From positions 1-13,702 of the forward strand of contig CALABP010000066.1 of NCBI GenBank assembly GCA_937885695.1: DNA of 13,702 bases. The letters are read 5' to 3'. This document shows, piece by piece, positions 1 to 8,106 of the stretch; position 1 is the stretch's first letter; every line of letters begins with the position of its first letter. Made by a program: the position numbers and the translations under genes. The notes under the pieces are model-generated. The model was not told the DNA's origin. It was given only the letters and a program-made list of their open reading frames with translations, and made no database searches. The DNA is from DTU089 sp002440045. Lineage in GTDB: Bacteria; Bacillota; Clostridia; Oscillospirales; Acutalibacteraceae.

Positions 1-237
1 TTCTTCGCTTTCAAAAAGCTTGTGTTCAAGAAAATGCGCCGTACCCGCGGGTATTGTCGTAAAGCCCTCGCGGTCGCTTCTTTTAAAGCAGGTGTCAACA
101 GAGCCGTAGTTTGTGCCGAACACCGCATAGCTTGAATTATATCCCTCTTTCGGATAAACATATATCGCAAGCCCCGAATCGTGGGTTATTTTGTAATAGC
201 CCTCGCCGAGCGCTTTGTTTTCGATATATTCAATCAT
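1..237 (-). CDS. yfmH: M16-family zinc metallopeptidase, YfmH-like (partial, N-terminal 79 residues)
   Basis: Only the first 79 codons are inside the window; the gene continues past position 1. The reverse strand reads MIEYIENKALGEGYYKITHD and later carries AHFLEHKLFE, in which H68, E71 and H72 form the HxxEH zinc-binding motif of M16 (insulysin/pitrilysin-type) peptidases. The ATG at 237-235 overlaps the stop of the upstream yfmF gene (ATGA), and a GGAGG-type site lies 7 nt upstream, inside the yfmF 3' end, so the two are probably translationally coupled. In Bacillus subtilis the homologous pair (ymfF/ymfH) is tied genetically to 5-aminopentanol modification of elongation factor P. The same role here is inference from homology and pairing. 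Without the C-terminal half, a general M16 peptidase cannot be excluded. Confidence 0.88.
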   Translation of the reverse strand, partial: MIEYIENKALGEGYYKITHDSGLAIYVYPKEGYNSSYAVFGTNYGSVDTCFKRSDREGFTTIPAGTAHFLEHKLFESEE

Positions 238-1514
238 TCTGCACCCTCCTCTCCGGAAAGCATAAATACCGTGTCAAGCGTAACCGCTTTTGCCGCGTTT
301 ATTACGTCTTCTGCTGTAACGGCTTTGAAATCTTCGATATATTCTTCGGGGTATTTATACTCCCCGCTTGCCGACTGCGTCATAAACCACGCGTCAAGCG
401 CTTCGGGGCTGTCGCTTACGCCTTTAAACGCATCGCCAAGCGCTTTTTGCGAAGCTTCAAGCTCCTCTTGCGAAAATTCGCCGTTTTTAAGAGCCTCAAG
501 CTGTGCCATAATGCCCTCGCGCGCTTTTTTCTCGTTTTGCGATTCTATTCCGCTTTGAACAAGCATTATGCCCTTTCGCATATACATACGCGCCGAGCAG
601 TAATAGCAAAGGCTCATTTTTTCGCGCACTACCGAAAACAGCTTTGAATGGGGGCTTCCGCCGAAAAGGTCTGTCATAACGCGCCTTGCGGCATAGCCGT
701 CGCGCGCATTTTCCATACCGAGTCTGAATCCCATAACAAGCTTGCCCTGTTTAATATTTTCGGTTTCTTTAATATAGGTTACGTCCTCGGCGCTTTCTAC
801 AAACAGAGTGTCAAGCTTCGCTTTGCTTCGCTCAACTTTCGGGAAATAGTCAAAAAACATTTTTTCGATTTTTTCCGTATTCAAATCGCCGCCGCTTATG
901 CAAAGCGAAATGTAAGCCGTTGAAAGCATTTCAAAATATGCTTCGGTAAGACTTTTTTCGTCAACCTTTAAAACCGACTCGCTGTCGCCGAGGCGGTTTA
1001 TGCCGTAAAGCTCATCGGCAAACATTATTTCTTCACAGCGGTTTTTGGCATAAATGCGTTTGTCGCTTTTTTCCGCGCCTAGCTGTTCAAGCAAAAGTCT
1101 TTTTTCGCTTTCGACCTCGTCCGATTTAAAAAGTCCGTTTACAAAATCGGGCTTAAAAGCAATTTCAAAAAGCAGCCTCGCCGCTTCTTCGACAATGCTT
1201 TCGTTCTCTAAAGCAAAACGGTCGTCAATACACGAAACAGCAAGCTTTATAACCTGATTTTCGCCGGATTTTGAAACGTCTGCGGCAATATCAGCACCGT
1301 AAAGCGACGCCGACTTTCTTTCAAGAAGCTTTACCGACGGATATTTTTCCGAGGAACGCGTTAAGATTCCCGGTACAAGCGCAAAAAGCGACGCCTTTTC
1401 AGAGAGGGGCAAAGTAAAGTTGAGCGAAATGCAGGCTGTTTTAAAGCCCTGCCCTTTCGCCTTGCATATCTCAATGCCGTTTCCTGCGTTTTTTACATCA
1501 AATGAGTATTTCAA
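234..1514 (-). CDS. yfmF: M16-family peptidase homologue lacking the zinc motif, YfmF-like
   Basis: A 426-residue protein of the size expected for YfmF/YmfF. It has the M16 fold signature (Arg/Tyr-rich middle segment, 'VMTDLFGGSPHSKLF' near residue 280), but the place where M16 enzymes carry HxxEH reads ALVPGILTRSS (residues 45-55). It is therefore probably the catalytically silent partner of the active YfmH encoded next. The start is TTG (1514-1512). I accept it because GGAAGTGA sits 4 nt upstream and no earlier ATG gives a better site. The pair is linked in B. subtilis to EF-P 5-aminopentanol modification; that role is inferred here. The 93-bp AT-rich gap to the upstream glucan synthase gene (1515-1607) shows no clear terminator and no convincing promoter, so read-through from that gene is possible. 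Confidence 0.85.
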   Translation of the reverse strand: MKYSFDVKNAGNGIEICKAKGQGFKTACISLNFTLPLSEKASLFALVPGILTRSSEKYPSVKLLERKSASLYGADIAADVSKSGENQVIKLAVSCIDDRFALENESIVEEAARLLFEIAFKPDFVNGLFKSDEVESEKRLLLEQLGAEKSDKRIYAKNRCEEIMFADELYGINRLGDSESVLKVDEKSLTEAYFEMLSTAYISLCISGGDLNTEKIEKMFFDYFPKVERSKAKLDTLFVESAEDVTYIKETENIKQGKLVMGFRLGMENARDGYAARRVMTDLFGGSPHSKLFSVVREKMSLCYYCSARMYMRKGIMLVQSGIESQNEKKAREGIMAQLEALKNGEFSQEELEASQKALGDAFKGVSDSPEALDAWFMTQSASGEYKYPEEYIEDFKAVTAEDVINAAKAVTLDTVFMLSGEEGAE

Positions 1515-1607
1515 AAAATCACTTCCGTAAAAAAATTGAAAAATTTACCTATTATTTATATACTATCACATTTTTTCTAATCTTTCCACTCTTTTTTGTT
1601 TTAAACG

Positions 1608-4600
1608 CTATATTTTCTCATAAAGAAGCGTTTTTACGCCGCGCATAGCGCTGTCGGACATAAATCTTTTTTGCACGCACCCGTCTTTAAGAGCGTTAAA
1701 GCAGGCGACAAAGCTCATTCCGACGTGATGCGCCATAACGCATCTTACAGGCTCCGGGGTGTTGCCCACTCTTGATTTTGTAAAATCAACCGCGTCAAAA
1801 AAGCCGTACTTTGAAAGCACGCCTAAATCTTTCAGCCGTTTTAAATTAAGAAGCGGTTCTTTCACCTCTTTTTCAAAAAACAAAAACGACGAATACGGCG
1901 ACACGGCAAGGTTTTTCCCGACCTCTTTTTTCAGCGCCGTTTTAGGAACTCCGTCGGCAGCATATTTATACAGCCCGTTTTCGTCAAAAGAATAATAAGA
2001 GCTTTCGGAAATGCCGAACGGAATACCGTGCTTTTTTGCAAATTTCTTTTGGCAGTAATAAGAGTATTCGAGCGCTTCAAAAACGCGCGTGCCCTCAAAA
2101 GTCGGCAAAAACAGCGACGACATATAATATTCAAACACGGTGCCCGTCCACGAAAGCGTGCCGAAATACCCAAAAAGGCTTTTTTCTTTTCGCCCTATTT
2201 TTTGCCAATGAATATAAGGAACGCTTTTTGAAGCGATTGCAAAATAAGATGTCATTCGCATTTCGCTCATAAAAAGGTCATAGTGCGTGTCGGTGCCTTT
2301 TCCTGTTTCGCCGTCAATACCCGTTCTTAAAAGTCCGCGCTCGCCGTTATAAAAAACAGAAAAATCGGTTTCGGCTGTTATTTTTTCAAGGCGGCGGCAA
2401 ATGCTGCCCGAAATGTCAATGCCGCCGTTTTCTTTGAGCCCCTCTTTAAGCGCTGTAACGGCACAAAGAAAATTGCCGCTGTCGACCGAAGAAACGTAAA
2501 ACGGCTTCACCTTTCTTAATGTTGAAGTGTCATACCAATTATATAGATTTCCTTTATATTTTTCGAGAGCTTCGACAGACGAGAGCGCTTTATCAAGCCG
2601 CTCTTCTGCTTCGCTTTGCGAAATGACTGACATTTCAGCCGCCGCAAGCACTGACAAAAGATAAAACCCTATATTCGTCGGCGAGGTTTTTGCATTTATA
2701 TTTTTTATTTTTCCGTCCTTAGTAAACACAACGTTGTCGGGCGGCAAATTGTTAAATTCGTCGCGGCAAAATTCGCCGAAATAATTCCAGTGAAGCTTTG
2801 CATATGAATAAATCTCATTTTTATTTTCGATTTCTTTGTTTGAATTGCCGTTCTCTTTTAAAACAAAATAAATCAGCGGTACCGACAGCAAAAACAAAAC
2901 GCCCAAAAGCTTTACATACGGCACGCCGAACAAAATGAGCGCGGCGGCGCATACAAGTGAGAAAGCCGACTCATAAAAAAACGAGGGCGATTTTTTATTT
3001 TCATACTCCGATGAAACGGTCCACGAAAGCGTCTTTTTGCCGCTTATGCTTCTTGCAACGCCCAAAACAGCGGCGCATATTTCGGTTTTGGCGTTTGTAA
3101 AGCACAAAAGAAATTCAAAAAAATCGCGCCTTATATCAGCGGCGCTGCCGCCGTTTCTTGAAAAATACCGTCTGAAAGCGCATTTCGGATGAAAAAGCAC
3201 AAGAAAAACAAGCCTTATTAAGCTGTTCAGGAAAAACGCCGCTGTCACGCCGACGACAAAATATGCGGCATGCTCAGGCAAAAAAGCCGAAAGCAGCAAG
3301 CACAAGGCGCACGACGGCGCAAAAAGCGCGCGAACGGCGTTATCCGCCAGTTTATATTTTGAAAGCGCCGACGGTATATGATATTTTTTTGAAAAAAGAT
3401 AAAAAAGATTTTGAAAATCGCCCCTGACCCACCGCTCTTTTCTTTTTAAAAATCCGAAAAGCGTTGACGGAAAGCCGTCCGAAACCTCGCAGTCGGAAGC
3501 CGTGCACACTCTTAAAAAAGAGCCTTCTGCTATATCGTGGCTCAAAACTCTTTCATACGGCAAATTTTTCGGCACAACCTCAAGATAAGCGCCGACGTCA
3601 ATAAGGCCTTTGCCCTGAAAGATGCCGTCATGAAACATATCGGAATAAAACTCCGCTGTGTTTTCGTGATAAAGTGAGCAGCCCCCGCCGCCCGAAAAAA
3701 TTCTTGAAAACCGCGTTTTGTATGCCGAAACGACACAGGCGCCCGTTTTCGGCGCAAATATGCCGTAGCCGCTTTCAACCGCACTTTTGTCGGCATTGAG
3801 TTTTGCACGGTTCCCCGGGTGAAGCGCCTTTCCTATAAGCCTTTTTACCGTAAGCGGCAAAATCACCGTATCGCTGTCGCAGATAAAGACATATTTTGCA
3901 TTATAAAACGACTTTTCGTCGCCGAACAAAAAAGCACCGTCTTTGTTGCCGCCGACGGCTTTAATAAGCGCCTTAACCGCGCCGAGCTTGCGCTCGGGCG
4001 GGATAAAAAGCCCCTGCGCTTTTGAAAAACCGCGCTCACGCGTCAAAAGGGTAAAACTGCCGCCGTATTTCTTATTAAGCGCCGATATAGCCTTAGCCGC
4101 CGCATTTACGTTTTTTTCGTCTGTCTTTTCTTTCTTTTCTTTCGCTTCTTTTAAATCCAAAAGCGCGCAGACCGAAATATTCTTTTCGCACGACGACAAA
4201 TAAATATCGGTAAGCTTCTCGGATATACCCGAAAAATCGCCGTCAGACGGCATAAGGCACGAATACACTATAACGGTTTTCCCTTCGTCGGGCACGCCCT
4301 CTTCAAGCGAAATTTCGGGATAAAACACGGGCTTTACAATGCGCCCGGAGAAAGCGTATACCCACTCTCTGAATATTATGGAAAGCGGCAAAAAGAGAAA
4401 AGCCAAAAGATAAAGCTTTGTCACAAGAACCAAAAGCACCGTAAGCGCGAGCGGCATAAACCACATAAGAAAAATGCACACCCAACCGACGGCGCCGTTG
4501 CCGTTATTCAAGTATTCCTTATAAAACCCCGCTTCATCACATAAAAACGCGTCTTTTGCAAAAAGAGCCTCTTGGGCGGGTGTTCTGCCGTTTTTTAAAG

Positions 4601-5144
4601 CCGCTTTGTCAACGGCTTTTCTTATTTCAAAGCGCGTTTTTTCGGTAGCGTATTTGTAGCCTTTAAAACAGGAAAGAATTTTTGAAGTTTCGCTTAAACT
4701 TTCGGCAATACCCGAAAAATCAATATCGCTAAGCGACGACAGCATAAGAAAGCTTTCGGAAGTCCCCTTTTCGTCAGAGGATTTGCCGCATTTTTCAAGA
4801 TTTTTTGAAATTTCAAGCGCAAGGCACGCCCTTATTACTGAAAGCTCCGCTTCGTTAAGCGGCATATTTTCAAAATAAAACTCTTTTAAAATGCCGTCAA
4901 AAGAAAGTTTTTTGCCTGCAGCAGACGCCGCCGCTTTCATCATATTTTCGAGCGCGCCGCTTCTTACAAGCCGATTTTTAAAAATACATTTAACCGCATT
5001 TTCAAACTCTTCTTTAAGCTGCGAAAAATTGTCGTAAAACCAAAGATATGCGCCGTCCTGCTCTGTTTTTGACTTTTTATAAATACTTTTCAGTGCCGAA
5101 AATACGCTTTTCATCTGTCTTTCGGCTTTGCTTTTAAAATTCAT
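1608..5144 (-). CDS. NdvB/ChvB-like beta-1,2-glucan synthase with GT84 and glycoamylase-like domains, no GH94
   Basis: A 1178-residue membrane protein homologous to the N-terminal portion of cyclic beta-1,2-glucan synthases. Order of parts: an N-terminal segment with LWFYDNF (34-40); two membrane spans (about 220-262); a family-84 glycosyltransferase domain (about 290-600) with DSD at 423-425, SHD at 535-537 and RWVRGDFQ at 571-578, so metal-binding and acceptor motifs look intact; membrane spans about 605-655 and 726-762; and a glycoamylase-like/GH189-type domain (about 785-1178) with SPTNIGFYLLS, NWYDTSTL, TGTVFEYYM (E1005), GISES (E1047) and MAHHVGMS. Classical enzymes of about 2,800 residues continue with a GH94 phosphorylase-like region that sets chain length; here the stop follows the glycoamylase-like domain. 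The probable substrate is UDP-glucose at the cytoplasmic membrane. Whether the product is cyclic or linear cannot be told. The ATG start has GGTGA just upstream. Confidence 0.85.
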   Translation of the reverse strand: MNFKSKAERQMKSVFSALKSIYKKSKTEQDGAYLWFYDNFSQLKEEFENAVKCIFKNRLVRSGALENMMKAAASAAGKKLSFDGILKEFYFENMPLNEAELSVIRACLALEISKNLEKCGKSSDEKGTSESFLMLSSLSDIDFSGIAESLSETSKILSCFKGYKYATEKTRFEIRKAVDKAALKNGRTPAQEALFAKDAFLCDEAGFYKEYLNNGNGAVGWVCIFLMWFMPLALTVLLVLVTKLYLLAFLFLPLSIIFREWVYAFSGRIVKPVFYPEISLEEGVPDEGKTVIVYSCLMPSDGDFSGISEKLTDIYLSSCEKNISVCALLDLKEAKEKKEKTDEKNVNAAAKAISALNKKYGGSFTLLTRERGFSKAQGLFIPPERKLGAVKALIKAVGGNKDGAFLFGDEKSFYNAKYVFICDSDTVILPLTVKRLIGKALHPGNRAKLNADKSAVESGYGIFAPKTGACVVSAYKTRFSRIFSGGGGCSLYHENTAEFYSDMFHDGIFQGKGLIDVGAYLEVVPKNLPYERVLSHDIAEGSFLRVCTASDCEVSDGFPSTLFGFLKRKERWVRGDFQNLFYLFSKKYHIPSALSKYKLADNAVRALFAPSCALCLLLSAFLPEHAAYFVVGVTAAFFLNSLIRLVFLVLFHPKCAFRRYFSRNGGSAADIRRDFFEFLLCFTNAKTEICAAVLGVARSISGKKTLSWTVSSEYENKKSPSFFYESAFSLVCAAALILFGVPYVKLLGVLFLLSVPLIYFVLKENGNSNKEIENKNEIYSYAKLHWNYFGEFCRDEFNNLPPDNVVFTKDGKIKNINAKTSPTNIGFYLLSVLAAAEMSVISQSEAEERLDKALSSVEALEKYKGNLYNWYDTSTLRKVKPFYVSSVDSGNFLCAVTALKEGLKENGGIDISGSICRRLEKITAETDFSVFYNGERGLLRTGIDGETGKGTDTHYDLFMSEMRMTSYFAIASKSVPYIHWQKIGRKEKSLFGYFGTLSWTGTVFEYYMSSLFLPTFEGTRVFEALEYSYYCQKKFAKKHGIPFGISESSYYSFDENGLYKYAADGVPKTALKKEVGKNLAVSPYSSFLFFEKEVKEPLLNLKRLKDLGVLSKYGFFDAVDFTKSRVGNTPEPVRCVMAHHVGMSFVACFNALKDGCVQKRFMSDSAMRGVKTLLYEKI

Positions 5145-5205
5145 TTTTATTCACCGAAATTATTTTTACCAAAAACTTCAAAAATATTTCAAAACGCGCC
5201 GAAAC

Positions 5206-5251
5206 CTATGCATAAGACTGTAAGATTACTATGCATAAGACCGTAAGATTA
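5206..5251. repeat. Tandem 23-bp direct repeat in the divergent promoter region
   Basis: Two abutting copies (5206-5228 and 5229-5251) begin CTATGCATAAGAC, then differ at one base (T in the first, C in the second), then share GTAAGATTA. Each copy contains the 8-bp palindrome TATGCATA. The second copy ends 7 bp before the -35 box of yebC, and the pair lies between yebC and the divergent glucan synthase gene. A regulator binding site is a reasonable inference; the regulator is unknown. Confidence 0.85.
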
Positions 5252-5258
5252 AAAAAAG

Positions 5259-5287
5259 TTGACAAAATCAAAACGTTATGATACTAT
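5259..5287 (+). promoter_or_regulatory. Sigma-A-type extended -10 promoter of yebC
   Basis: A perfect -35 TTGACA (5259-5264), a 17-bp spacer and -10 TACTAT (5282-5287), preceded by TGA (5279-5281), which gives an extended -10 element. The start of transcription would fall near 5294, leaving a leader of about 45 nt before yebC. Confidence 0.75.
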
Positions 5288-5340
5288 ACTTCGGTTAGAA
5301 ATTATTATTTCCTATAATTCTTTTTCGGGAGGAAACATAA

Positions 5341-6084
5341 ATGTCGGGTCACTCAAAATGGAGCACGATTAAGCGTAAAAAAGAAAAAACCGACGGCGCA
5401 AGAGCAAAGGTATTCACAAAAATCGGCCGTGAAATAGCTGTTGCAGTCCGTGAAGGCGGCCCCGACCCCGCGGGCAACTCAAAGCTTAAAGACGTAATTG
5501 CAAAAGCAAAAGCAAACAACGTTCCCAACGACAATATTGAAAGAATAATCAAAAAAGCCGCAGGCGATTCTTCATCAGCAAACTATGAAGAAATCGTTTA
5601 CGAGGGCTACGGCCCCGCAGGTATTGCGGTTGTTGTTGAAGCGCTTACGGATAACCGCAACCGCACCGCAGGCGACGTTCGCCACTATTTTGACAAATAC
5701 GGCGGAAATATGGGCACAAGCGGCTGTGTTATGTTTATGTTTGACCGTTTCGGCGTTATCGTAGTGGAAAAAGAAGGCGTAGACGAAGAACAGCTTATGA
5801 TGGACGCTCTTGAAGCGGGCGCTGTTGACCTTCTCACAGACGACGAAGATATTTTTGAAATCCGCACAGACCCCAACGACCTCGGCGCAGTCAGCGGCGA
5901 CCTTGAAGCAAAGGGCTATAAATTCGTCTCTGCGGAAGCTGCCTATATTCCTCAGACATACACTCGTATAGAGGACCCCGATACCATGAAAAATATGAGC
6001 AAAATGCTTGAGATGTTTGAAGATAACGACGACATTCAGGCAGTTTGGCACAACTGGGAAAACGAGGATGAATACGAGGGCTGA
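5341..6084 (+). CDS. yebC: YebC/TACO1-family protein
   Basis: A 247-residue protein of full family length, starting with the invariant MSGHSKWSTIKRKK and followed by DGARAKVFTKIGREI, AKANNVPNDNIERIIKKA and YEGYGPAGIAVVVEALTDN, all hallmarks of YebC/TACO1. The C-terminal part keeps TDPNDLGAV and the acidic last segment. The family has been described both as DNA-binding regulators (PmpR) and, more recently, as translation factors that relieve ribosome stalling, including at proline runs; which applies here cannot be read from the sequence. The start is clear: GGGAGGA lies 8 nt before the ATG. It has its own promoter just upstream and is followed by the separate SRP RNA promoter; no obvious intrinsic terminator lies between. 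Confidence 0.96.
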   Translation: MSGHSKWSTIKRKKEKTDGARAKVFTKIGREIAVAVREGGPDPAGNSKLKDVIAKAKANNVPNDNIERIIKKAAGDSSSANYEEIVYEGYGPAGIAVVVEALTDNRNRTAGDVRHYFDKYGGNMGTSGCVMFMFDRFGVIVVEKEGVDEEQLMMDALEAGAVDLLTDDEDIFEIRTDPNDLGAVSGDLEAKGYKFVSAEAAYIPQTYTRIEDPDTMKNMSKMLEMFEDNDDIQAVWHNWENEDEYEG

Positions 6085-6099
6085 TTTTAGCTTTACCTA

Positions 6100-6128
6100 T
6101 TGATTTTTGAGAAACCTTGTATTATAAT
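6100..6128 (+). promoter_or_regulatory. Promoter of the SRP RNA-dnaX operon
   Basis: -35 TTGATT (6100-6105), 17-bp spacer, perfect -10 TATAAT (6123-6128). Transcription would start near 6135, about 12 nt before the outer stem of the SRP RNA. No terminator separates the RNA from dnaX, so this promoter should serve the whole downstream cluster. Confidence 0.78.
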
Positions 6129-6146
6129 AATCAGTACTGAATTAAG

Positions 6147-6294
6147 TTTTACGCTCAATTCGGTCATGCGATGAGTGGGTCCTGTGCGACGGGGCGCCGT
6201 GAACCATGTCAGGCGGGGAACCGAGCAGCATTAAGCGGGCCGTCCTGTGCGACACAGTCTGCCTGCTCATCGTGTGACCGAGTTGAGCGTAAAA
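6147..6294 (+). ncRNA. ffs: Signal recognition particle RNA (4.5S-type, long hairpin)
   Basis: The RNA scaffold of the signal recognition particle, which binds Ffh and delivers membrane and secreted proteins to the translocon. The conserved Ffh-binding domain is plain: GTCAGG (6208-6213), a CGG/CCG stem closed by a GGAA tetraloop (6217-6220), and AGCAGC (6224-6229). The ends form a long helix: TTTTACGCTCAA (6147-6158) is fully complementary to TTGAGCGTAAAA (6283-6294), followed inwards by TTCGGTCA with TGACCGAG and CGATGAG with CTCATCG. There is no sign of an Alu domain, so this is the small hairpin class, although at about 148 nt it is longer than the roughly 110-nt E. coli RNA. The mature ends are estimates from the pairing. 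Its place just before dnaX matches Bacillus. Confidence 0.94.
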
Positions 6295-6315
6295 TCGCTA
6301 AAGGGGTGAAAATGA

Positions 6316-8082
6316 ATGTACAGAGCGCTTTACAGAAAATGGCGTCCGCAGTGTTTTACCGACGTCTACGGTCAGCGCCACATAACCGACACGCTTATGC
6401 ACGAGGTTGAAGCAAACCGTTTTTCACACGCTTATCTTTTCACCGGCTCACGCGGGACTGGTAAAACGACCTGTGCAAAAATTCTTGCAAAAGCCGTAAA
6501 CTGCCTTCACCCCGTAAACGGCAATCCCTGTAACGAATGCGAAATATGCCGCGGCATTGACGACGGCTCGGTGCTTGACGTAATCGAAATCGACGCCGCA
6601 AGCAACAACGGCGTTGACAATATCCGCGATTTAAGAGAAGAAGCAAACTTCACTCCTGCCGCCGCAAAATACAGGGTATATATAATCGACGAAGTGCACA
6701 TGCTCTCGCAGGGGGCTTTCAACGCGCTTTTAAAAACGCTTGAAGAACCGCCCGAGCACGTTTTGTTCATTCTTGCCACGACCGAGGTTCAAAAGCTTCC
6801 TGCAACGATTCTTTCGCGCTGTCAAAGGTTTGATTTCAGGCGCATTCCGCCTGAGGATATTTCCGCAAGGCTTCTTGAAGTCGCAAATAACGAGGGCATT
6901 TCGCTCACAAACGAAGCGGCGCTTTTAATCGCCCGAATTGCCGACGGCGCTCTCAGAGATGCGCTTTCAATTCTTGACCAGTGCGCCGGAAGCGGCGAGG
7001 CTGTCACGGTTGAAACCGTCAGCTCCTGCGCGGGGCTTCTCGGAAGAGGTTATCTTTTTGAGCTTTCGGATGCAGTTTATTCCGGCAACGCCGCTGCGGC
7101 GCTTGAAGTAATAGACCGCCTGCACTCCTCCTCTTGCGATATGGAGCGGCTTTTATCGGAGCTTGTTAACCATTTCAGAAACGTTTTGCTTGTAAAAACG
7201 CTTAAAAAGCCCGAAGAGCTTGTTGTTTGCACGCCCGAAGAGCTTCAGAAATATAAGGCTCTTTCCGAAAAAATGACAAACGGCTCACTGCTTTATATAA
7301 TGGAAACGCTTTGCCGCGAGGCTTCGGCGCTTAAATACAGCTCTTATCAAAGAGCACAAACAGAAACGGTGCTTATAAGGCTTTGCAATCCGCAGCTTTC
7401 GACCGACGTTTCGGCGCTCGCTTCGGAAATTGAAAACCTTAAAGCCGAAATAGGCCGACTTAAAGCAAACGGCATAAAAGCCGCGCCCGCTTCTTCAAAA
7501 ATCGGCGAAGAGCTTAAAGAAAAGCCCGCCGACAAACCCGCAAAAGCGGAAAACCCGCCGCAGACTGCAGTTGAAGAAGAGCATATCGCCCCGAAACATA
7601 TGGAAAGCAAAACGCCTTTACAGGCTGAAAGCGACGTTCCCGAGCGCATTGAGCCTGCGCACGAAAAACCGCATAACGAAGCGGTTTCAGATACAATCGG
7701 TGATTTCAAAGAAGCCGAGGAGAGTTTCGGAGTCGTCACAGAAAGCGACAAGGCGCTGCCCTTTACAGCTTGGGACAGCGTTTTAAAACAGATTTCTGCA
7801 ACAAACAAGCCGCTTTACCCGTTCCTTTTGGGTTCTTCGGCTTTCAGGGCGGGCAATACCGTATTTATAAAAGCAAAAAACACGGCTTTCGCTTCAATGT
7901 TCAAACAGCCGTTTACCGTTCAGTCAATAGCCGACGCACTTTCGGGCGCGACCGGTGAGAAGCTTCGACCCGCGCTTTACAGCGACGGCGCCTCCCCTCA
8001 TGCAGAAGAGGCGGCAGAGCCTGTAGATTCACTCATAAATAAGCTCAGCAAGCTTAAAATAGATTTTATTATCGAAGAATAA
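6316..8082 (+). CDS. dnaX: DNA polymerase III subunit gamma/tau
   Basis: The ATPase of the clamp loader that opens and loads the sliding clamp at the replication fork. The 588-residue protein starts YRALYRKWRPQCF, as in the family. Walker A GSRGTGKTT is at 44-52, zinc-binding cysteines at 63, 72, 75 and 78, Walker B IIDEVHM at 123-129, and the SRC arginine-finger motif at 167-169. A coiled segment (about 365-386) and an acidic, proline-rich linker (about 390-480) precede a C-terminal tau-type domain (about 485-588). No classical A-AAA-AAG slippery site was found, so a shorter gamma form is not supported. The ATG is preceded by AAGGGGTG at 7 nt. It is 21 nt downstream of the SRP RNA and is followed 24 nt later by ebfC. 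Confidence 0.97.
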   Translation: MYRALYRKWRPQCFTDVYGQRHITDTLMHEVEANRFSHAYLFTGSRGTGKTTCAKILAKAVNCLHPVNGNPCNECEICRGIDDGSVLDVIEIDAASNNGVDNIRDLREEANFTPAAAKYRVYIIDEVHMLSQGAFNALLKTLEEPPEHVLFILATTEVQKLPATILSRCQRFDFRRIPPEDISARLLEVANNEGISLTNEAALLIARIADGALRDALSILDQCAGSGEAVTVETVSSCAGLLGRGYLFELSDAVYSGNAAAALEVIDRLHSSSCDMERLLSELVNHFRNVLLVKTLKKPEELVVCTPEELQKYKALSEKMTNGSLLYIMETLCREASALKYSSYQRAQTETVLIRLCNPQLSTDVSALASEIENLKAEIGRLKANGIKAAPASSKIGEELKEKPADKPAKAENPPQTAVEEEHIAPKHMESKTPLQAESDVPERIEPAHEKPHNEAVSDTIGDFKEAEESFGVVTESDKALPFTAWDSVLKQISATNKPLYPFLLGSSAFRAGNTVFIKAKNTAFASMFKQPFTVQSIADALSGATGEKLRPALYSDGASPHAEEAAEPVDSLINKLSKLKIDFIIEE

Positions 8083-8106
8083 ATTTCTCGAAAGGGAGAA
8101 CAGTAT

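Noticed and set aside
1515..1607. Promoter or terminator in the gap between the glucan synthase and yfmF
   Set aside because: The gap is AT-rich with TATA-like strings on the minus strand, but no -35 at proper distance and no GC-rich hairpin was found.
5163..5192. Possible minus-strand promoter TTGAAA with 18-bp spacer and TAAAAA for the glucan synthase
   Set aside because: The -10 box is poor and the transcript would begin about 10 nt from the start codon, inside the ribosome site; the region is simply A/T-rich.
5575..6051. 158-codon open frame on the minus strand opposite yebC
   Set aside because: It lies fully antisense to a clear yebC, has a low-complexity Phe/Val/Cys-rich translation with no recognisable family, and lacks a convincing ribosome site.
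7400..7700. Programmed frameshift site in dnaX making a gamma form
   Set aside because: No A-AAA-AAG-type slippery heptamer with a following stem was found in the linker-coding part.
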